This document shows positions 19,997 to 30,878 of a stretch of DNA of 32,653 nucleotides, piece by piece. The translations under genes and the position numbers were made by a program. The notes under the pieces are model-generated. The model made no database searches, was not told the origin of the DNA, and saw nothing but the letters and a program-made list of their open reading frames with translations. Source of the DNA: Mycogone perniciosa (lineage: Eukaryota; Ascomycota; Sordariomycetes; Hypocreales; Hypocreaceae); assembly GCA_025331125.1 (NCBI GenBank), contig JAOALB010000277.1, positions 1 to 32,653 of the forward strand, read 5' to 3'. Every line of letters starts with the position of its first letter. Position 1 is the stretch's first letter.

Positions 19997-21500
19997 CTGC
20001 AAACCCGGTTGAACCAGTCGCACAGTATTGCGAAGAGGCTACAGAGTACAGTACTGTACAAGGGACTGGCAGAGGTGGATATAGCGTTGTCAGGACGGAC
20101 CAAGCTGCAATTTAGCCGACGGGACATGCACAAGAGGCGCGATGGAATCATTGAGGGCCCGACTACGATCCTTTATGGGTACCACCGGGAAGGGCTGTAG
20201 CCTGAGAAGACTACCTTTGAGAGTGAGTTTTAATGATAAGTACTGTATTCAACGTGACGCTAATGGAGAGCGATATAATATTCTAGTTGCACATTTACTG
20301 GGCCAACGTAGCTCCCAGGATATGTGGAATATGTTCCCGAGTTCAAGCTCTCCACGGAACCCGCTAAATTAGTATCGTCGTATACATAGTCTTGATAGGC
20401 GTACTCTTCCCCATAGTATGCTTCAGACCATGGAGGGTCTCCGTATCTTAATGGCTGACTAGATGAATCCATGCTATAAATTATAACTGATACTGCGTGA
20501 GACGAGGCATCTCCATCAAGCTCGGCCACAAATTCATTAGATTGTTTGTCTGAGTTGAGTGTATGGTATACACAATTGTATCTAGCAAGTTCTCCATATC
20601 TGTTTGTTACATTCACAACTTAGGATATCAATAACAGACAATCAAGCCTAGTGAGAGTTGCTCAATAATTTTATAGCCTGAGCGAAGTAAGTGAGGGGGA
20701 AGATGTGGCTCAACTATACAGACAATAACGGTCTTGAGATCAGGGTTCGGAAGTCAATGAGTGCCCTACGGTCTGGCGAGCCTCTACAATAGATTACCAA
20801 GCCATTGGCAAATCAGTCAATGGAGATGCCCTGCCGAGGCTCGAGTGGGAACGCTATGACGTCCATTTTTTCCACTTTCAATTTTATTCTTGCACTTCAC
20901 CTATCGACGTCCAACGATATTGTATACTACCAAAGAGTGCATACACGAAAGCCTCGAGTCCGCCTTACCTGTCTTCGGATGTTACATGAGCCACCATCAC
21001 GAGAAGAACACAGATTAATGACTACAAAATTGTCGAATATCTTCGTCATGCCCGCGTCTTGAGGCTGACCATTCTAAATTTGGCCAATCACACTATGAGG
21101 CCGCCTAATATTAATGCCTCTTACGCATGAGATAAACCCACCGATATACTAATTACATGAAAGTGCAGAAAGTTATGAGACTTTCGTAGGCAGGTGCCAC
21201 CAAAAGTTGGTGGGCCTCCCAAACATAATAGACTTTTTGCTTCTGAGGTTGACGCCAGCGTGATGGGTGTACAATGCAAACGAAACGATAAGCTTGGTCG
21301 ACAGAATATCTATATCAGTGTGGTCGTGCTCACTTCAAAAAGCGTTTCGTTCGCCAAGATTTCGCTCCAGATATCGCTGAATATCCCAGCATCTCATGAA
21401 GGATACCACTTCACCCCTTATATACTAAGTAGCTTTTCCTTCCTGGGAGCTATCCACTATGCCACACTAACGTTGCCTAGCCTATTGTACTCGTTTCACC
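19997..21500. other. 1.5 kb mostly non-coding region
   Basis: A minus-strand 118-codon frame (20616-20260), Tyr/Ser/Asp-rich, has no recognisable motif and is probably not a gene or is a last exon of something lost. At 21213-21220 the core GGCCTCCC occurs (minus orientation), 281 bp before the second deaminase. A TATATA at about 21419 is about 80 bp before its ATG. Confidence 0.4.
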
Positions 21501-23181
21501 ATGGATTCCTCCTCCACCTCCCGCGTCCTCGTAGGCATAAACGAGGAGATGCTGACACAGCTTTCCTGTCTTTGCGTCCTTCTGGCAGCTGTCAATGAGG
21601 CATGTAAGACCAGAGGTGACATAAAATATGCCTCGGGTAATACTAGCAAGGAGAAGTCCCTCACCGAATTTCAGAAGTTTCTCTCCAAGCTCGCGCAGGT
21701 CTGCGATACTCAAAAGGGCGGCGACACTGTGACTTCTTTGGTCTGTCTGAAGGGGACCAAGGGTCCTGAGTACCTCTTCGCCTCCAACTTGAGGAAGGAG
21801 ATTGACTTGGATGAGACCAAGGCGTTTCTCTCTGGCCTACTGGAGTTTATTGCGACAAATCCTGACAAACTCAATCTGAAAGCGCTGCAAAAGCAAGTTT
21901 TGTGGCGAATCCTTGAGTTCAACTTTGACAAGCTGGATTTCTACCTGAAAACCCTTCTTTCTGCACTTAACGATTGCATTCAAGACTGTGAATGTCGTAG
22001 AGAGACTGCTGGTCAGTATGATCAAAAGCTGACCCACTCTTTGCTTTTGGTAGACTTCTATCCAATGGATTGTTCTCAACTGATATTTCCAGATTCTGAG
22101 GTTATCAAACAGCTCTATTTGCTTGAAGGAAAGGCCAAATTCCCTCGCGATATGGCATCTACGGAAGAAGCTAAACGCAAATGTGAGATGTTTCTTGTCT
22201 TCATTTCTATTTTCTGCCGTTTTCACTCATCAATGCTAAAATCTTGGAATTATTCAAGTCCTGCGAGATTGTGAGACTCTCATGAAGGCCATCCAGGTGA
22301 GCAAAGCCGGCTCGTTCGACATAATGGCTGAGAGTCGTGCAGTTGAGGCGGATGCGGCCTCTTCATACTCGTGGTGTCAACTCCGCCATTACCTTGGTCG
22401 GCTCCATTCTTATCGTCAGGCTTCCGATATCATAGTCACCGGGTCTACGACGTGGCCTGACCTATTTAAAAACGTCAAAATCAGCTACATCACTTCTGCC
22501 TATCCGAAGCGCATTCCCGTACCTAAATCATTAGCCTTGAGCGAAGTAATCCACGTTGCCTTCCCTGAACTTGATCCTTCCGAGTTCGAATCGGACATTT
22601 CCGAGCTACAGTCCTATGGTCTAGACAAAGAGATCCGTGAGCAGCTCCGAAGTAGGGGCATGAGAACTCTGATTCACTCCGAGATTCACCTTCATGAATA
22701 CCTGGTTCAACAAGGCAAGACAAAATCCACAGACTTCTGGAATGGCTCTATGTTCATAGCGACCAGCAAGCCCTCCTGTCGCTTATGCTATTACTACTTC
22801 AATAGCCCCGACAACAACTTCCGAGTCCAGTCGACACATATGAACCTCTACCCGAAATGGCGTCTTCCAGACGTCTACGAGGATCAGGGCGAGGAAGCTA
22901 AAGAACAGAGTGAAGAATTGCTTGAAGAAATTATCGAGCAGATGCAGCGTGATACGATACAAACACTCAAGGAAAAATTGCCAAGATGGAAGAGAAACGA
23001 TTCTCGGACTGATTCAAATCTCGGATTGTCAGATCTGAGATTGGGCTCAAGTGATACACGGAGCTACGGTGCTATATCGAGGACGGAGGGATTGAGCACT
23101 GGAGAAAGGCTCACAATAGGGCACTACCCTGCCCCACCTCCTAGAGCTGATGAAACGTGGAGCGAGGATGGGGATAAGTGA
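21501..23181 (+). CDS. OTT_1508-like deaminase, paralogue 2
   Basis: Two exons, 21501-22182 and 22259-23181. The 76-nt intron (GTGAGA donor, TGCTAAAA branch-like, TTCAAG acceptor) joins the frames in phase and removes the stop at 22272. The product has 534 residues. The N-terminal helical region shares with paralogue 1 the CDTQKGG-type segment and, after the splice, LRHYLGRLHSY (compare IRHYLGRLSCR). The deaminase zinc signature is intact: HSEIHLHEY (His about 367, Glu about 369) and SKPSCRLC (Cys about 401 and 404). The tail beyond about 450 is low-complexity and Arg/Ser/Gly-rich. As for paralogue 1, a deaminase of nucleic acid or nucleotide is the family inference. The two proteins differ throughout, so the duplication is old. 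Confidence 0.86.
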
Positions 23182-24293
23182 GAAAATAGGAATATGTATG
23201 TAAAGCAATAGCATATCTGTAATTGAATCGGGTAGATAAAAAGTGCGAGGAAGTGTGACATGCTATCATATCATTACGATATACCGATCGCGATGGTAGA
23301 AATCAATCCGACGGTACCTGTCACGTAACGTGTTTTCAAAGTCAGTTGGTAGCGAAATCGCCGTCCTCTTTACAATCTTTAGGGATTTCTAGGCACAGAC
23401 CATCAAAACCTATAGTATACATTTATATACATTTATATACATGGCCAATTCTAGACAGTCAAACTAGGTTTAAAATTACACCAAAAGATTTGGCCTATCA
23501 CTAAGTCGCGGCCAGAAAGTAGTCCCAAAGTCCGCCCTGCTAGGTACATAGAGCCACCAGCAAACCACGTGACTTGTAGACAGTGCAGAGTCTAACACGA
23601 AGCTACATAATCTGAAAGCTAAGCCCAGCCTATAAATAGATGTAAACGATGTACTATGTATAGTAGGCACTGTAGTGGACATGCCAGTGCGTATAAATTT
23701 GTAAAAGAGTTTGTGTTGACTGGAAGATTACGGCGGTAAGTCGGGAAACGCGCCTAAGTCGGGAAACGCGCCTACGTCAGTATGCGACGATTTGGACCAT
23801 ATAGCCATTTCTTGATCAGTCACGACAAACACACTCACTGCCATTGCCTATTGCTTGTGGGTCACCTGGGACGAATAGCATGTCATTTACCTTGAACCAA
23901 ACTACAACAGCACGAAGCTCGCGAACATATGATGACTAGGTCTAAAAGAAGGTGATATTTCTACTCATTGTACGGCTGGGGGTGAAATAGGTGTCCTCTT
24001 TACGGAGTAATCTGACTCACGATTCTGTAGAACAGGCGGTTTTGGTGAATGCAACTATACTAAATGAGTGACAAGCCAGTCATATATATACAAAGGAAAC
24101 ATCTTTGATCATCAGAAGACGTAACTACGTCGTCTATGATTCTGTGTCCTCGATCATCTAGGTACGTTCTCGACCACCCAGGTGATCCGATACGTACTTC
24201 GACGATTGCTTCCTTTGAGCATCGGATTGGTCCTTCGGTCCTACGTTGATCCGTGGTACGTACAGACCATAAGAGGGTCGGGTTGTGACACTG
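23182..24293. other. non-coding, repeat-bearing spacer
   Basis: No gene seen. It holds two copies of a 10-bp unit ATTTATATAC (23421-23440), an 18-bp unit repeated exactly (23737-23772), and a right border GGGTTGTGACA at 24280-24290 resembling the end of an LTR in inverted orientation, with a TATA-like stretch near 24086-24095. Confidence 0.45.
23737..23772 (+). repeat. 18-bp tandem repeat, two exact units
   Basis: TAAGTCGGGAAACGCGCC occurs twice head to tail, followed by TACGTCA. No function assigned. Confidence 0.75.
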
Positions 24294-24893
24294 ACAGGAA
24301 AGGCCTCCCTTATTGAAGTTACAGATGGAAGCGAGATTTCGCAGGAATCGTTACCAGCATGACTGGTTCTTATTGAGATCTATTGGGAAAGGTATACGGA
24401 GTATAATTCCTACAGGTCTATCCAAGCTCTCTAAGCAGGAATAAAGCTTCGTAGAACTGGCCGAAAAGCCTCTTGTATGGATCAGGTCTTGGAGGACCCA
24501 CATGGTCTGGCTTATCGCAAATGGCAGGCAATAATTGCCTTGGACTAAGCTTAAGATATTCAAGGAACTCATATTTGCTTTGAAGTAGAATAATAAAATA
24601 ATGATGCATTTGTTTGGAGGCCAGAGTACCGGAAAGCTTAGATCTTAGAATTGAAGGTTTATGTAACAGTAAATATCCTTCAATATTATCTGTTTTCGCG
24701 GTCGAATACTTTGGAACACAAAAGTTGTGGTCATCAGGCATTCGGTTACTCCACCAATTAGGAACATTGCATTAATCACATACAATCGAGTGACATACAT
24801 ATGACATCTTCGATTCTCCATGTTTATCGTCATGAGTAGCGCCTCACTGGGGACCGGGAAACTCAGAGACTATATCTGCAGGAGGCCTACATA
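24294..24893 (-). pseudogene. RIP-like relic of the 5' part of deaminase paralogue 1
   Basis: The segment matches 15931-16545 in the same orientation. It keeps GPPRPDPYKRLFGQFYEALF and LLRELG, and later FLRNLAS and FNKGG pieces in a broken frame. It extends through the promoter to the degenerate element at 24877. Homology stops abruptly at 24294, next to the LTR-like end at 24290. There is no deaminase catalytic domain. Differences are biased to C-to-T and G-to-A (for example CGAAGTCACAG to TGAAGTTACAG), as expected for RIP of a duplicated copy. Confidence 0.8.
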
Positions 24894-25275
24894 GAAACTT
24901 GCCGTCCACGTAGGACCGTGACTAGAGCCTCTTGATGCAGGCAGTGATCCAAAATATGCAGGGGTACCAAAAATCGTAGCTGTGCGCGTATCGAGAGCTT
25001 GGCATGCATTAAGTTAGAGAAGAGAACCCACTTACGAAACATTAGTCTTTCGAGCTTCTTTCAATTGGGAAAAATGTACTCCGTATACGTTTTTTTCAAA
25101 GGACTTCAGCATCCTAAAGAAGACTTAGCTCCGAAGGCACGTAATCCCTACTTAAATGCTGACCTCAGACTGACGGCCATATGATATAAAACTGGGGCAA
25201 ATGCCATGGTTGCGGCCAGCTGAAACGAGAGAGGCCCTCTGCTCAGTATTAATTGCTTCGTACACAATATCATAT
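24894..25275. other. short intergenic spacer
   Basis: No gene supported; only short frames without motifs. Confidence 0.35.
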
Positions 25276-25575
25276 TCACGAGCAATAGTGTGCTCCCCTG
25301 ACCAATTCAGCTCCTAGGCAAGCGCCGTGGTGGATAGATCCATCGGCTCTATACTGTCTTTGGGGTGGGTCTCTGGGTGGGTCATCGTGCTGGCGATAAC
25401 GGTGTGTGGGTTCAGCTGGCATGACGTTCTCGCGTCGCAGGGAAAATGCCTGAGGCCAAGACCCCGACAGAATTGTACTCAGACCTATTACGGCAAACGC
25501 GACCAGCGCGGCGAAGGTCCCACTTTTCACATACGCAAACACAGTGCGAGCATCACTGCCACCACAATTAACCAA
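25276..25575 (-). CDS. possible small single-pass membrane protein (partial or uncertain)
   Basis: A minus-strand frame of about 100 codons with one clear hydrophobic segment (TFAALVAFAVIGLSTILSG). A polar, basic, proline-rich tail follows (RYRQHDDPPRDPP). It has no ATG at its 5' end; an upstream exon may supply the start, since the sequence before it contains acceptor-like GTGGCAG. It lies directly downstream of repeat B copy 2, the same block that precedes the zinc-finger gene, which is the main argument for a real transcript. No family recognised. Confidence 0.35.
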   Translation of the reverse strand: MVNCGGSDARTVFAYVKSGTFAALVAFAVIGLSTILSGSWPQAFSLRRENVMPAEPTHRYRQHDDPPRDPPQRQYRADGSIHHGACLGAELVRGAHYCS

Positions 25576-25657
25576 ACGGAGGCAATTTAATAGGCCTCAG
25601 GTGATATATTGCACAATCGACATTCTGAGAGCATGAGCTGAAGTAAGCGACTAACAG

Positions 25658-25863
25658 AAGCCAAGCATTCTTACGTGGCCAATGTTAAAAGCTCGAGCGG
25701 CTAAACAGTTGTCTGCAGGCTGAAATGGCCGGGATTGGACGTATTCGGAATTACTTTTGGAGCACGACCACTCCTGCGATAGTGGCGCAAGCCACCGGGC
25801 CTCCCGCACACCTTCTCGATCTCTGAACAAGTGAATGATCTGCGTTGCAACCGTGATTACGAG
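25658..25863 (-). repeat. repeat B, copy 2 (inverted relative to 13073-13280)
   Basis: Reverse complement of repeat B copy 1, with the element at 25798-25808. On the minus strand the block precedes the small membrane frame at 25575-25276, so it has the same position relative to that frame as copy 1 has to the zinc-finger gene. Confidence 0.88.
25798..25808 (-). promoter_or_regulatory. GCGGGAGGCC element (exact)
   Basis: Exact TGCGGGAGGCC on the minus strand, inside repeat B copy 2, 223 bp before the minus-strand membrane frame. Confidence 0.5.
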
Positions 25864-26233
25864 CTACACCAAATCGAGTTTACGTGTCAATAGCAATATA
25901 ACCTGCACTATCAGCTACAATTGCTGAGCTGTATACTTCACTTTTGCTGGCCTGGTATAACGGTTTGACAGGCGGAGTGTGTGAACGGGATTCCTGACAG
26001 ACGTGAAGCGCAATAGGATCTAGGCATCTCTCTAGGGGTTCGTCATACTCGTCTCTCGTGTAATAGATAACTTCAAGGGGTTCATGGCCTACCGACTACA
26101 CCGTCGAACATGACGTATGTCACAAGCATCATCCCCATACTTCGCTTATATCAGAGGTACCTTGGCCTGCTCGACCTAATCTTCTCAAAGCTGAACTTGA
26201 GTCTCTCGCATTTCATTAGGTCAAAATACACGA

Positions 26234-26895
26234 ATGACTGCGAATTTTGACCTCAATGTCTACAAGTGCAGGAACCCTCCACAGATAGTGTGGAGGGTAA
26301 CGCACTCTGGCTCTCAGTCCCGGCAAGATCCAATCACCCATGATCTTGTTGCATCAGACACAAACGGTACCTTTAGTGACGAATCCGAACTAAAACAGTC
26401 TATTGCGGAACACATCAACTGGCGGAGTCGGCAACCAAGTTGCTTCTTGTCTGTCTTCAGTGACTACGGCCACGCTCGTAACTGGGCAGAGCAACGCGAG
26501 CGAACAGGGTCTGTTGTCTACATCCACGAGATAAGCACCGCAATGCTACCAACAGACGCATGCGTGCTAGACCTGAACTCGCTCACGGCAAAATTGGGCA
26601 TAGTTCACCCATTTGCGATCCATGAATTTTTAGTTCTTTGCCGTATCTCGGCTCGATCTTTAGTCAACACAACCGGACTCGAAGAATTGTTGGAACAAGG
26701 TCTGCACTGTCGATGCTATTGGAAATGTGCTTGGCTAACAACCATAAAGAAGCTAACTCTTACCATTATGCTGTTCGCCAGTTCAATCCACACCACCACT
26801 GGGTTTCTGAGCTGCATGGGTACTACGATACGGATGAAGAATGCGAGGAACTTAATAAATGTGATGATTTTCTCAAGATGTTAGACGGAGACTAG
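26234..26895 (+). pseudogene. DUF7587-like fungal protein with a frameshift
   Basis: The first frame has the conserved opening WRVTHSGSQSR, a SFHINWRSRQPS-like segment (HINWRSRQPSCFLSVFSDY), GHARNWAEQRERTG and KLGIVHPFAIHEFLVL. These identify the DUF7587 type, a fungus-specific domain of unknown activity. At about 26700 the matching continuation moves to another frame: MLLEMCLANNHKEANSYHYA, FNPHHHW and the acidic end CDDFLKMLDGD, stopping at 26895. One missing base in the run AACAAGG would explain it. Read literally, the protein changes to an unrelated tail ending at 26884. No intron with good sites fits. No GCGGGAGGCC element is seen within the 300 bp upstream. Confidence 0.7.
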
Positions 26896-28575
26896 TGAGG
26901 AGAGGTGGCAGTATTTGTTGCGACAAGTCCCAGTTGGTATTTTAGTTATCCTTTCGTTGCCTCGTATATCGGCTCTAATGATGTTATCGTCGCCGATATC
27001 TGTTTATTTGAGCAGCAGCTATTTTCGCTCTTTTCGAAATCAAGCTTATTCAATTGCTTGATCCCAGAACTATCTTTGTTCTCGTCGTCCGCCACCCAAT
27101 TGATCACAGTTGTATGACAGTATTCGAGGGGATCCGACAATTAGCTAGACTTTGGGTTTCTCTTTGTCATAAAAACCCCACAACTATTTGTCAAGAAATA
27201 CAAGTAAACCGTCACAACTACCGTATTCCCTAGAAATAAAATCATGAGTATAAACCAGTTCTACAGACTCACTTAACCCGAGTTCATGCATTAGTGCACT
27301 TCACCTTCACTATAAATGTAAAATCAGTGGAAGCTATTTTCCCACAAAAACACAATTAAAAATATCGGAATGTACTTCGTAATAAGGTCAACTTTATTGA
27401 TATCATCTACACATTACGGAGTATTGCCCTTTACTGCTTTTCTGTATCAATTTAGCTGTAATAGATATAACTGATCATTTTTGAACAGTCCAAGTGCAAG
27501 CATAAAGGCAGAAATATAGCCAATCATTTATCCATTAAAGTATTCTTAAAGTGCCTCTTTTTATTGCTAAGACCTTAAGTGCCTTATTGGGGGCGCGTAA
27601 AAGTGGTTGTAAAGGCATTCATTATGAGGCTGTGATTCGGAAAGTTGGTGCCTGCTTGACCTTTCTTTTTCATGCGAGTTACAGTCACAGCCGGTAAGAC
27701 AATGCAGAGTGGCCAATAATAACCTGTTGGAGCAGCTCAGAGCTCAAACAACTGAAGGGAGCCATCAACTGACACGGGCGGAGCAGCGGATGTTGAGGTA
27801 CATAGCGTCTCAGCCCCTAGAATATTTGGAGTGACGCTGTCATCAGTACGCCTCCTCCAGCATCATGTGACTATTACACCCCAGGTTTCATATTGCCTTA
27901 GCGGGTGTACACCAGTGCTACTGCTGGCCTTGGTCTCTGGAAGATCGATTGCGGGGATATCATATTGGACGCTATTGACAAGCTTGGCCTTCCTGTTCCT
28001 GCCAGTGGAGCGGGTGGACGGCATAGGAAGGATTTATGAGGTTTGCGAATACTGTATAATTATAGATATTTATATATTAAGTATCGTAGTGATAGTGTAC
28101 TTGCGCCAACTATCTGGAGCGTGCCTTGTACTAGAATTGGTCTGGAAGAATGATCTCCAGGAACTATGAGATTAGGGAGCAAAGGCTTCCAACATAGGCG
28201 GCCATGGAAATAAACAATATCCCTCATTGAGTATCCCTGAAGGCAACGCTTGATGTATAGCCGGGGAACAACGTCGCCAAGTTGCCCCGCAAAACCCATA
28301 TGTCGCACCTCCAAGGACACGTGGCGATCTAAATCGTTGGTATCGTGCTCATCTGAGCCTTGGATTTGAGCCTTGCATCTTGCTATTACAATAGCATTCT
28401 TGCTGTGAGTGGCCTCGGATATGTATACAGTGCTACAATACACTACTCAATGAGCTAGAACGAGGGCATCGGAGCTACAAGAGCAGTCAGTCAGTTCATT
28501 GCATCATATCGTTTCATATTAAAACCCAAACCGCATGCTCTAGCTACAAACTTCGTTTTTTCATTCGCTGCTATA
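26896..28575. other. AT-rich intergenic region
   Basis: About 1.7 kb with no recognised gene. A plus-strand frame (27831-28169) has hydrophobic stretches but no family match; a minus-strand frame (28443-28060) likewise. The AT-rich part 27170-27580 could be RIP-degraded repeat. Confidence 0.4.
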
Positions 28576-29776
28576 TTAGGGCAAATTGCTTGTGTGGAAC
28601 TGGCATTCTTCGTTGTGAGCACTATTGTCAGTCATCACAATAGTCTTGTAGTTTGCTAGGCACTCCCAGCAGAATTGGTGCAAACATCTAAAGCCTGTGT
28701 TTTAGGTTGTATATTAGTACTTACACTTTAAACAGACGTAAGATTGAAAGTATACCATGGCCTGTCACTAGTGATGATGAAAAGCGAGGAGTGACCAATC
28801 CCTCTAACGAGAATGCCAGGGTTTCCATACGGCGCTGCTCCAACAGAACTGGTGACTGCAGCGAGAACCTATTTAAAACAATATGGGTAAAAGGGTCAAG
28901 TTAGTTCAAGAATATGGCTCACCACGTAATATTATGTTCTTATGAGTCTGTGGCTTGAGAGGGAGAGAGGGAATGAGGGATGAAGAGCGGAAGGAAGAGA
29001 GGAAGGAAAGGAAAGCCGTGAATCTTACAAGTCATTTGCGAGCTGGCAGTATGTTAGCGACATGGTCAGAGCCAGGACAGAAAACATGTAACACTAACCA
29101 TCCTCCGTTTTTCTCAATCCGCACTTGACATCTGGGACAACACTTTGTTGTCCTTCTGATCTTCTCTTTACTAGCATTGTTCTCCTCTTTGCGACGCACC
29201 TCGGCCTCCTGCTCAGCCGCCCGGCTCTCGCGCTGAATACGCGAGGAGAATGTCTCCGGGTCGACTTGCATTCTATCGTACTCCTCACATGTTAAGCCCT
29301 TGTGCCAGGCCACGTTGTGGAGAAAACACGTCAAGTTGCCACATAAGCTGCACTTCACGATCGGTTGGTTGCTTCCACCTTCATGAATCTGGCCAGAGCC
29401 ACAGCCAGAAGAGTACTGAATATTCATCAAGAAAAAGGTAAGCGGTGGGTAGTAAAAGCCAGGGTGGAGAGTTAAGGGGAGGGTATACCCATATGAAGTC
29501 AGGGTTCTGCTGGATAGCATGTCGAGCCACTAGGTCTTCGTATTTCCCTCGTGTCTCAGTGTCAGCATAGCGCTGGATGTCTTCATACTTGAGCACTGCG
29601 CCGCACTCTGGACATCCAATTTCTTCCCAAGGCTTAGTAGAGAGCTCAGATCTGAGTGCAACTTTGATACACTGCAGACATGTAGTCGGTGAATGGGTGC
29701 ATTGCTGGGTGATGGGGGACCTGGGGAAGTAAATATCGCCCTTGACCTCGTAACAAACAATGCACTCTAGACCCAT
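28576..29776 (-). CDS. small RBR (RING-IBR-RING) E3 ubiquitin ligase
   Basis: Exons on the minus strand: 29776-29489, 29415-29099, a 14-nt micro-exon 29042-29029, and 28694-28576. The total is 738 nt, 245 residues. RING1 opens at residue 5 (CIVC ... CTHSPTTCLQC ... CPEC). The IBR has C-x2-C (CSLCGN), then CFLHNVAWHKGLTCEEYD. An acidic/basic helix follows. RING2 is CPRC ... NGGCSQMTC, completed by the last exon as FRCLHQFCWEC. RBR ligases take ubiquitin onto a RING2 cysteine before transferring it; the cysteine of NGGC is present. Intron phases and the CTAAC branch in intron 3 support the model. An alternative terminal exon lies at 28868-28804. An exact GCGGGAGGCC is 410 bp upstream, in gene orientation. 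Confidence 0.85.
28804..28868 (-). other. alternative terminal exon of the RBR gene (second RING2 end)
   Basis: Acceptor AAATAG joins in phase to the micro-exon and gives SRCSHQFCWSS, then a stop at 28804. It parallels FRCLHQFCWEC of the distal exon. Using it gives a 227-residue protein that lacks the last Cys ligand and the tail. Total spliced length is 684 nt, divisible by three. Confidence 0.6.
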
Positions 29777-30120
29777 TATCAGATTATCTGATTCTGGTTA
29801 TAGATATAGGGTGCCTTCACGACTCAAATAAGTGTTCTGTCTAATCAACAATTCTGTGTATATCCACGTGAAGTGATAAATCTACAACTGGCATGGAGAC
29901 TAACCATATAGATGTTTGCTTGCCCTGTCACCGCTTTGGTTAGACGTGATGTTTTTCGTCGGAGATCTAGAAAATAGAGCATTTTCTTTGATTAATGGGA
30001 TCTTCCATTACCTCCGTTTTCTATCATGACAGTGCAGCGGTGTTACGATATGACTCATACAGTGGCAACTGAGGCGGTCCATCTCACTCGAAGAGGCTAC
30101 TTCAGTATAATGTCAGTCTT

Positions 30121-30258
30121 TCATGTGATATCGATGGGCTTGCTACTACGGCAGAAGGCAATTGGTGCCCGCTTTATCCACAGTCGGCCTCCCGCGTCTT
30201 GATGGGGTGATCCACATAGCTTACGTGGTGGCGATGGCCCCTAAATGACTCCTATTCC
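30121..30258 (+). repeat. inverted repeat C, left arm (RBR upstream block)
   Basis: About 138 bases, nearly identical to the reverse complement of 30879-31016. Weaker similarity extends outwards (ATGTCAGTCTTT, CGAAGAGG). It contains the element at 30186-30196. It lies 345-480 bp upstream of the minus-strand RBR start. Confidence 0.92.
30186..30196 (-). promoter_or_regulatory. GCGGGAGGCC element (exact 10-mer)
   Basis: GCGGGAGGCC on the minus strand, in the orientation of the RBR gene, 410 bp before its ATG, within inverted repeat C. Confidence 0.55.
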
Positions 30259-30878
30259 TATACACGACCCATTCCATCCATCTCAGCGATATTGTATCTT
30301 TTCCATCAGCTGTCTTGTAAGGCAAACATAACATAAGCATCGAGATGCTGAAGCATGAAATGACGAAGACCGATGCGTCTCAAATACAGAGATCCCAGTT
30401 GTGATCAAGTTCACTGATGGTAATAAATCCCCTGCTCATAATACTAAACATATAGGCCAAGTCTGGCAGAGATATGCCATCTAGCAGATTTGCCGCACGC
30501 GCGTAATCAGCAATGGATCGTAGACAACATAGTGTGACCTAAACTACTAGCTCTGGTGGTGGCTCCTTAGGGTCTGGCAAGAGCACTGCTGGGTCGACTT
30601 CTACTGGAACAAAGAGGTAGCTGTTGTTAATATATCTCGGATCCGTGGACAGACTTGCCCCCTCCTGTTTGGAGGAATTATTAAAAACGAGCCCTTGCAG
30701 TAACATTTGCGAGAAACCACCAAGTATAATATTGCTTCACCTTAGTTAATATACATGTTTCTTGGCTGTTATGGTCTTCGCGGGTGTCTCCTTTCAATTT
30801 TCTTCATTGGATTCAATCAGCTCGACATCTTCTAGTAGATCTGACCCTTATTTATCACGATGGTAACATGGGCATCTG
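30259..30878. other. spacer between the two arms of repeat C
   Basis: 620 bases with no open frame of note and no transposase motif. If the arms are terminal repeats of a MITE, this would be its interior; if they are promoter copies, this is plain intergenic DNA. Confidence 0.45.

Noticed and set aside
20260..20616. Tyr/Ser-rich minus-strand frame as a gene
   Set aside because: Low-complexity composition, no motif, no upstream exon found; could be chance.
23737..23772. Tandem 18-mers as a CRISPR-like array or origin
   Set aside because: Only two units with no spacers, in a eukaryotic context.
27831..28169. Hydrophobic plus-strand frame as a membrane protein
   Set aside because: AT-rich surroundings, no recognised pattern, runs through a likely degenerate region.
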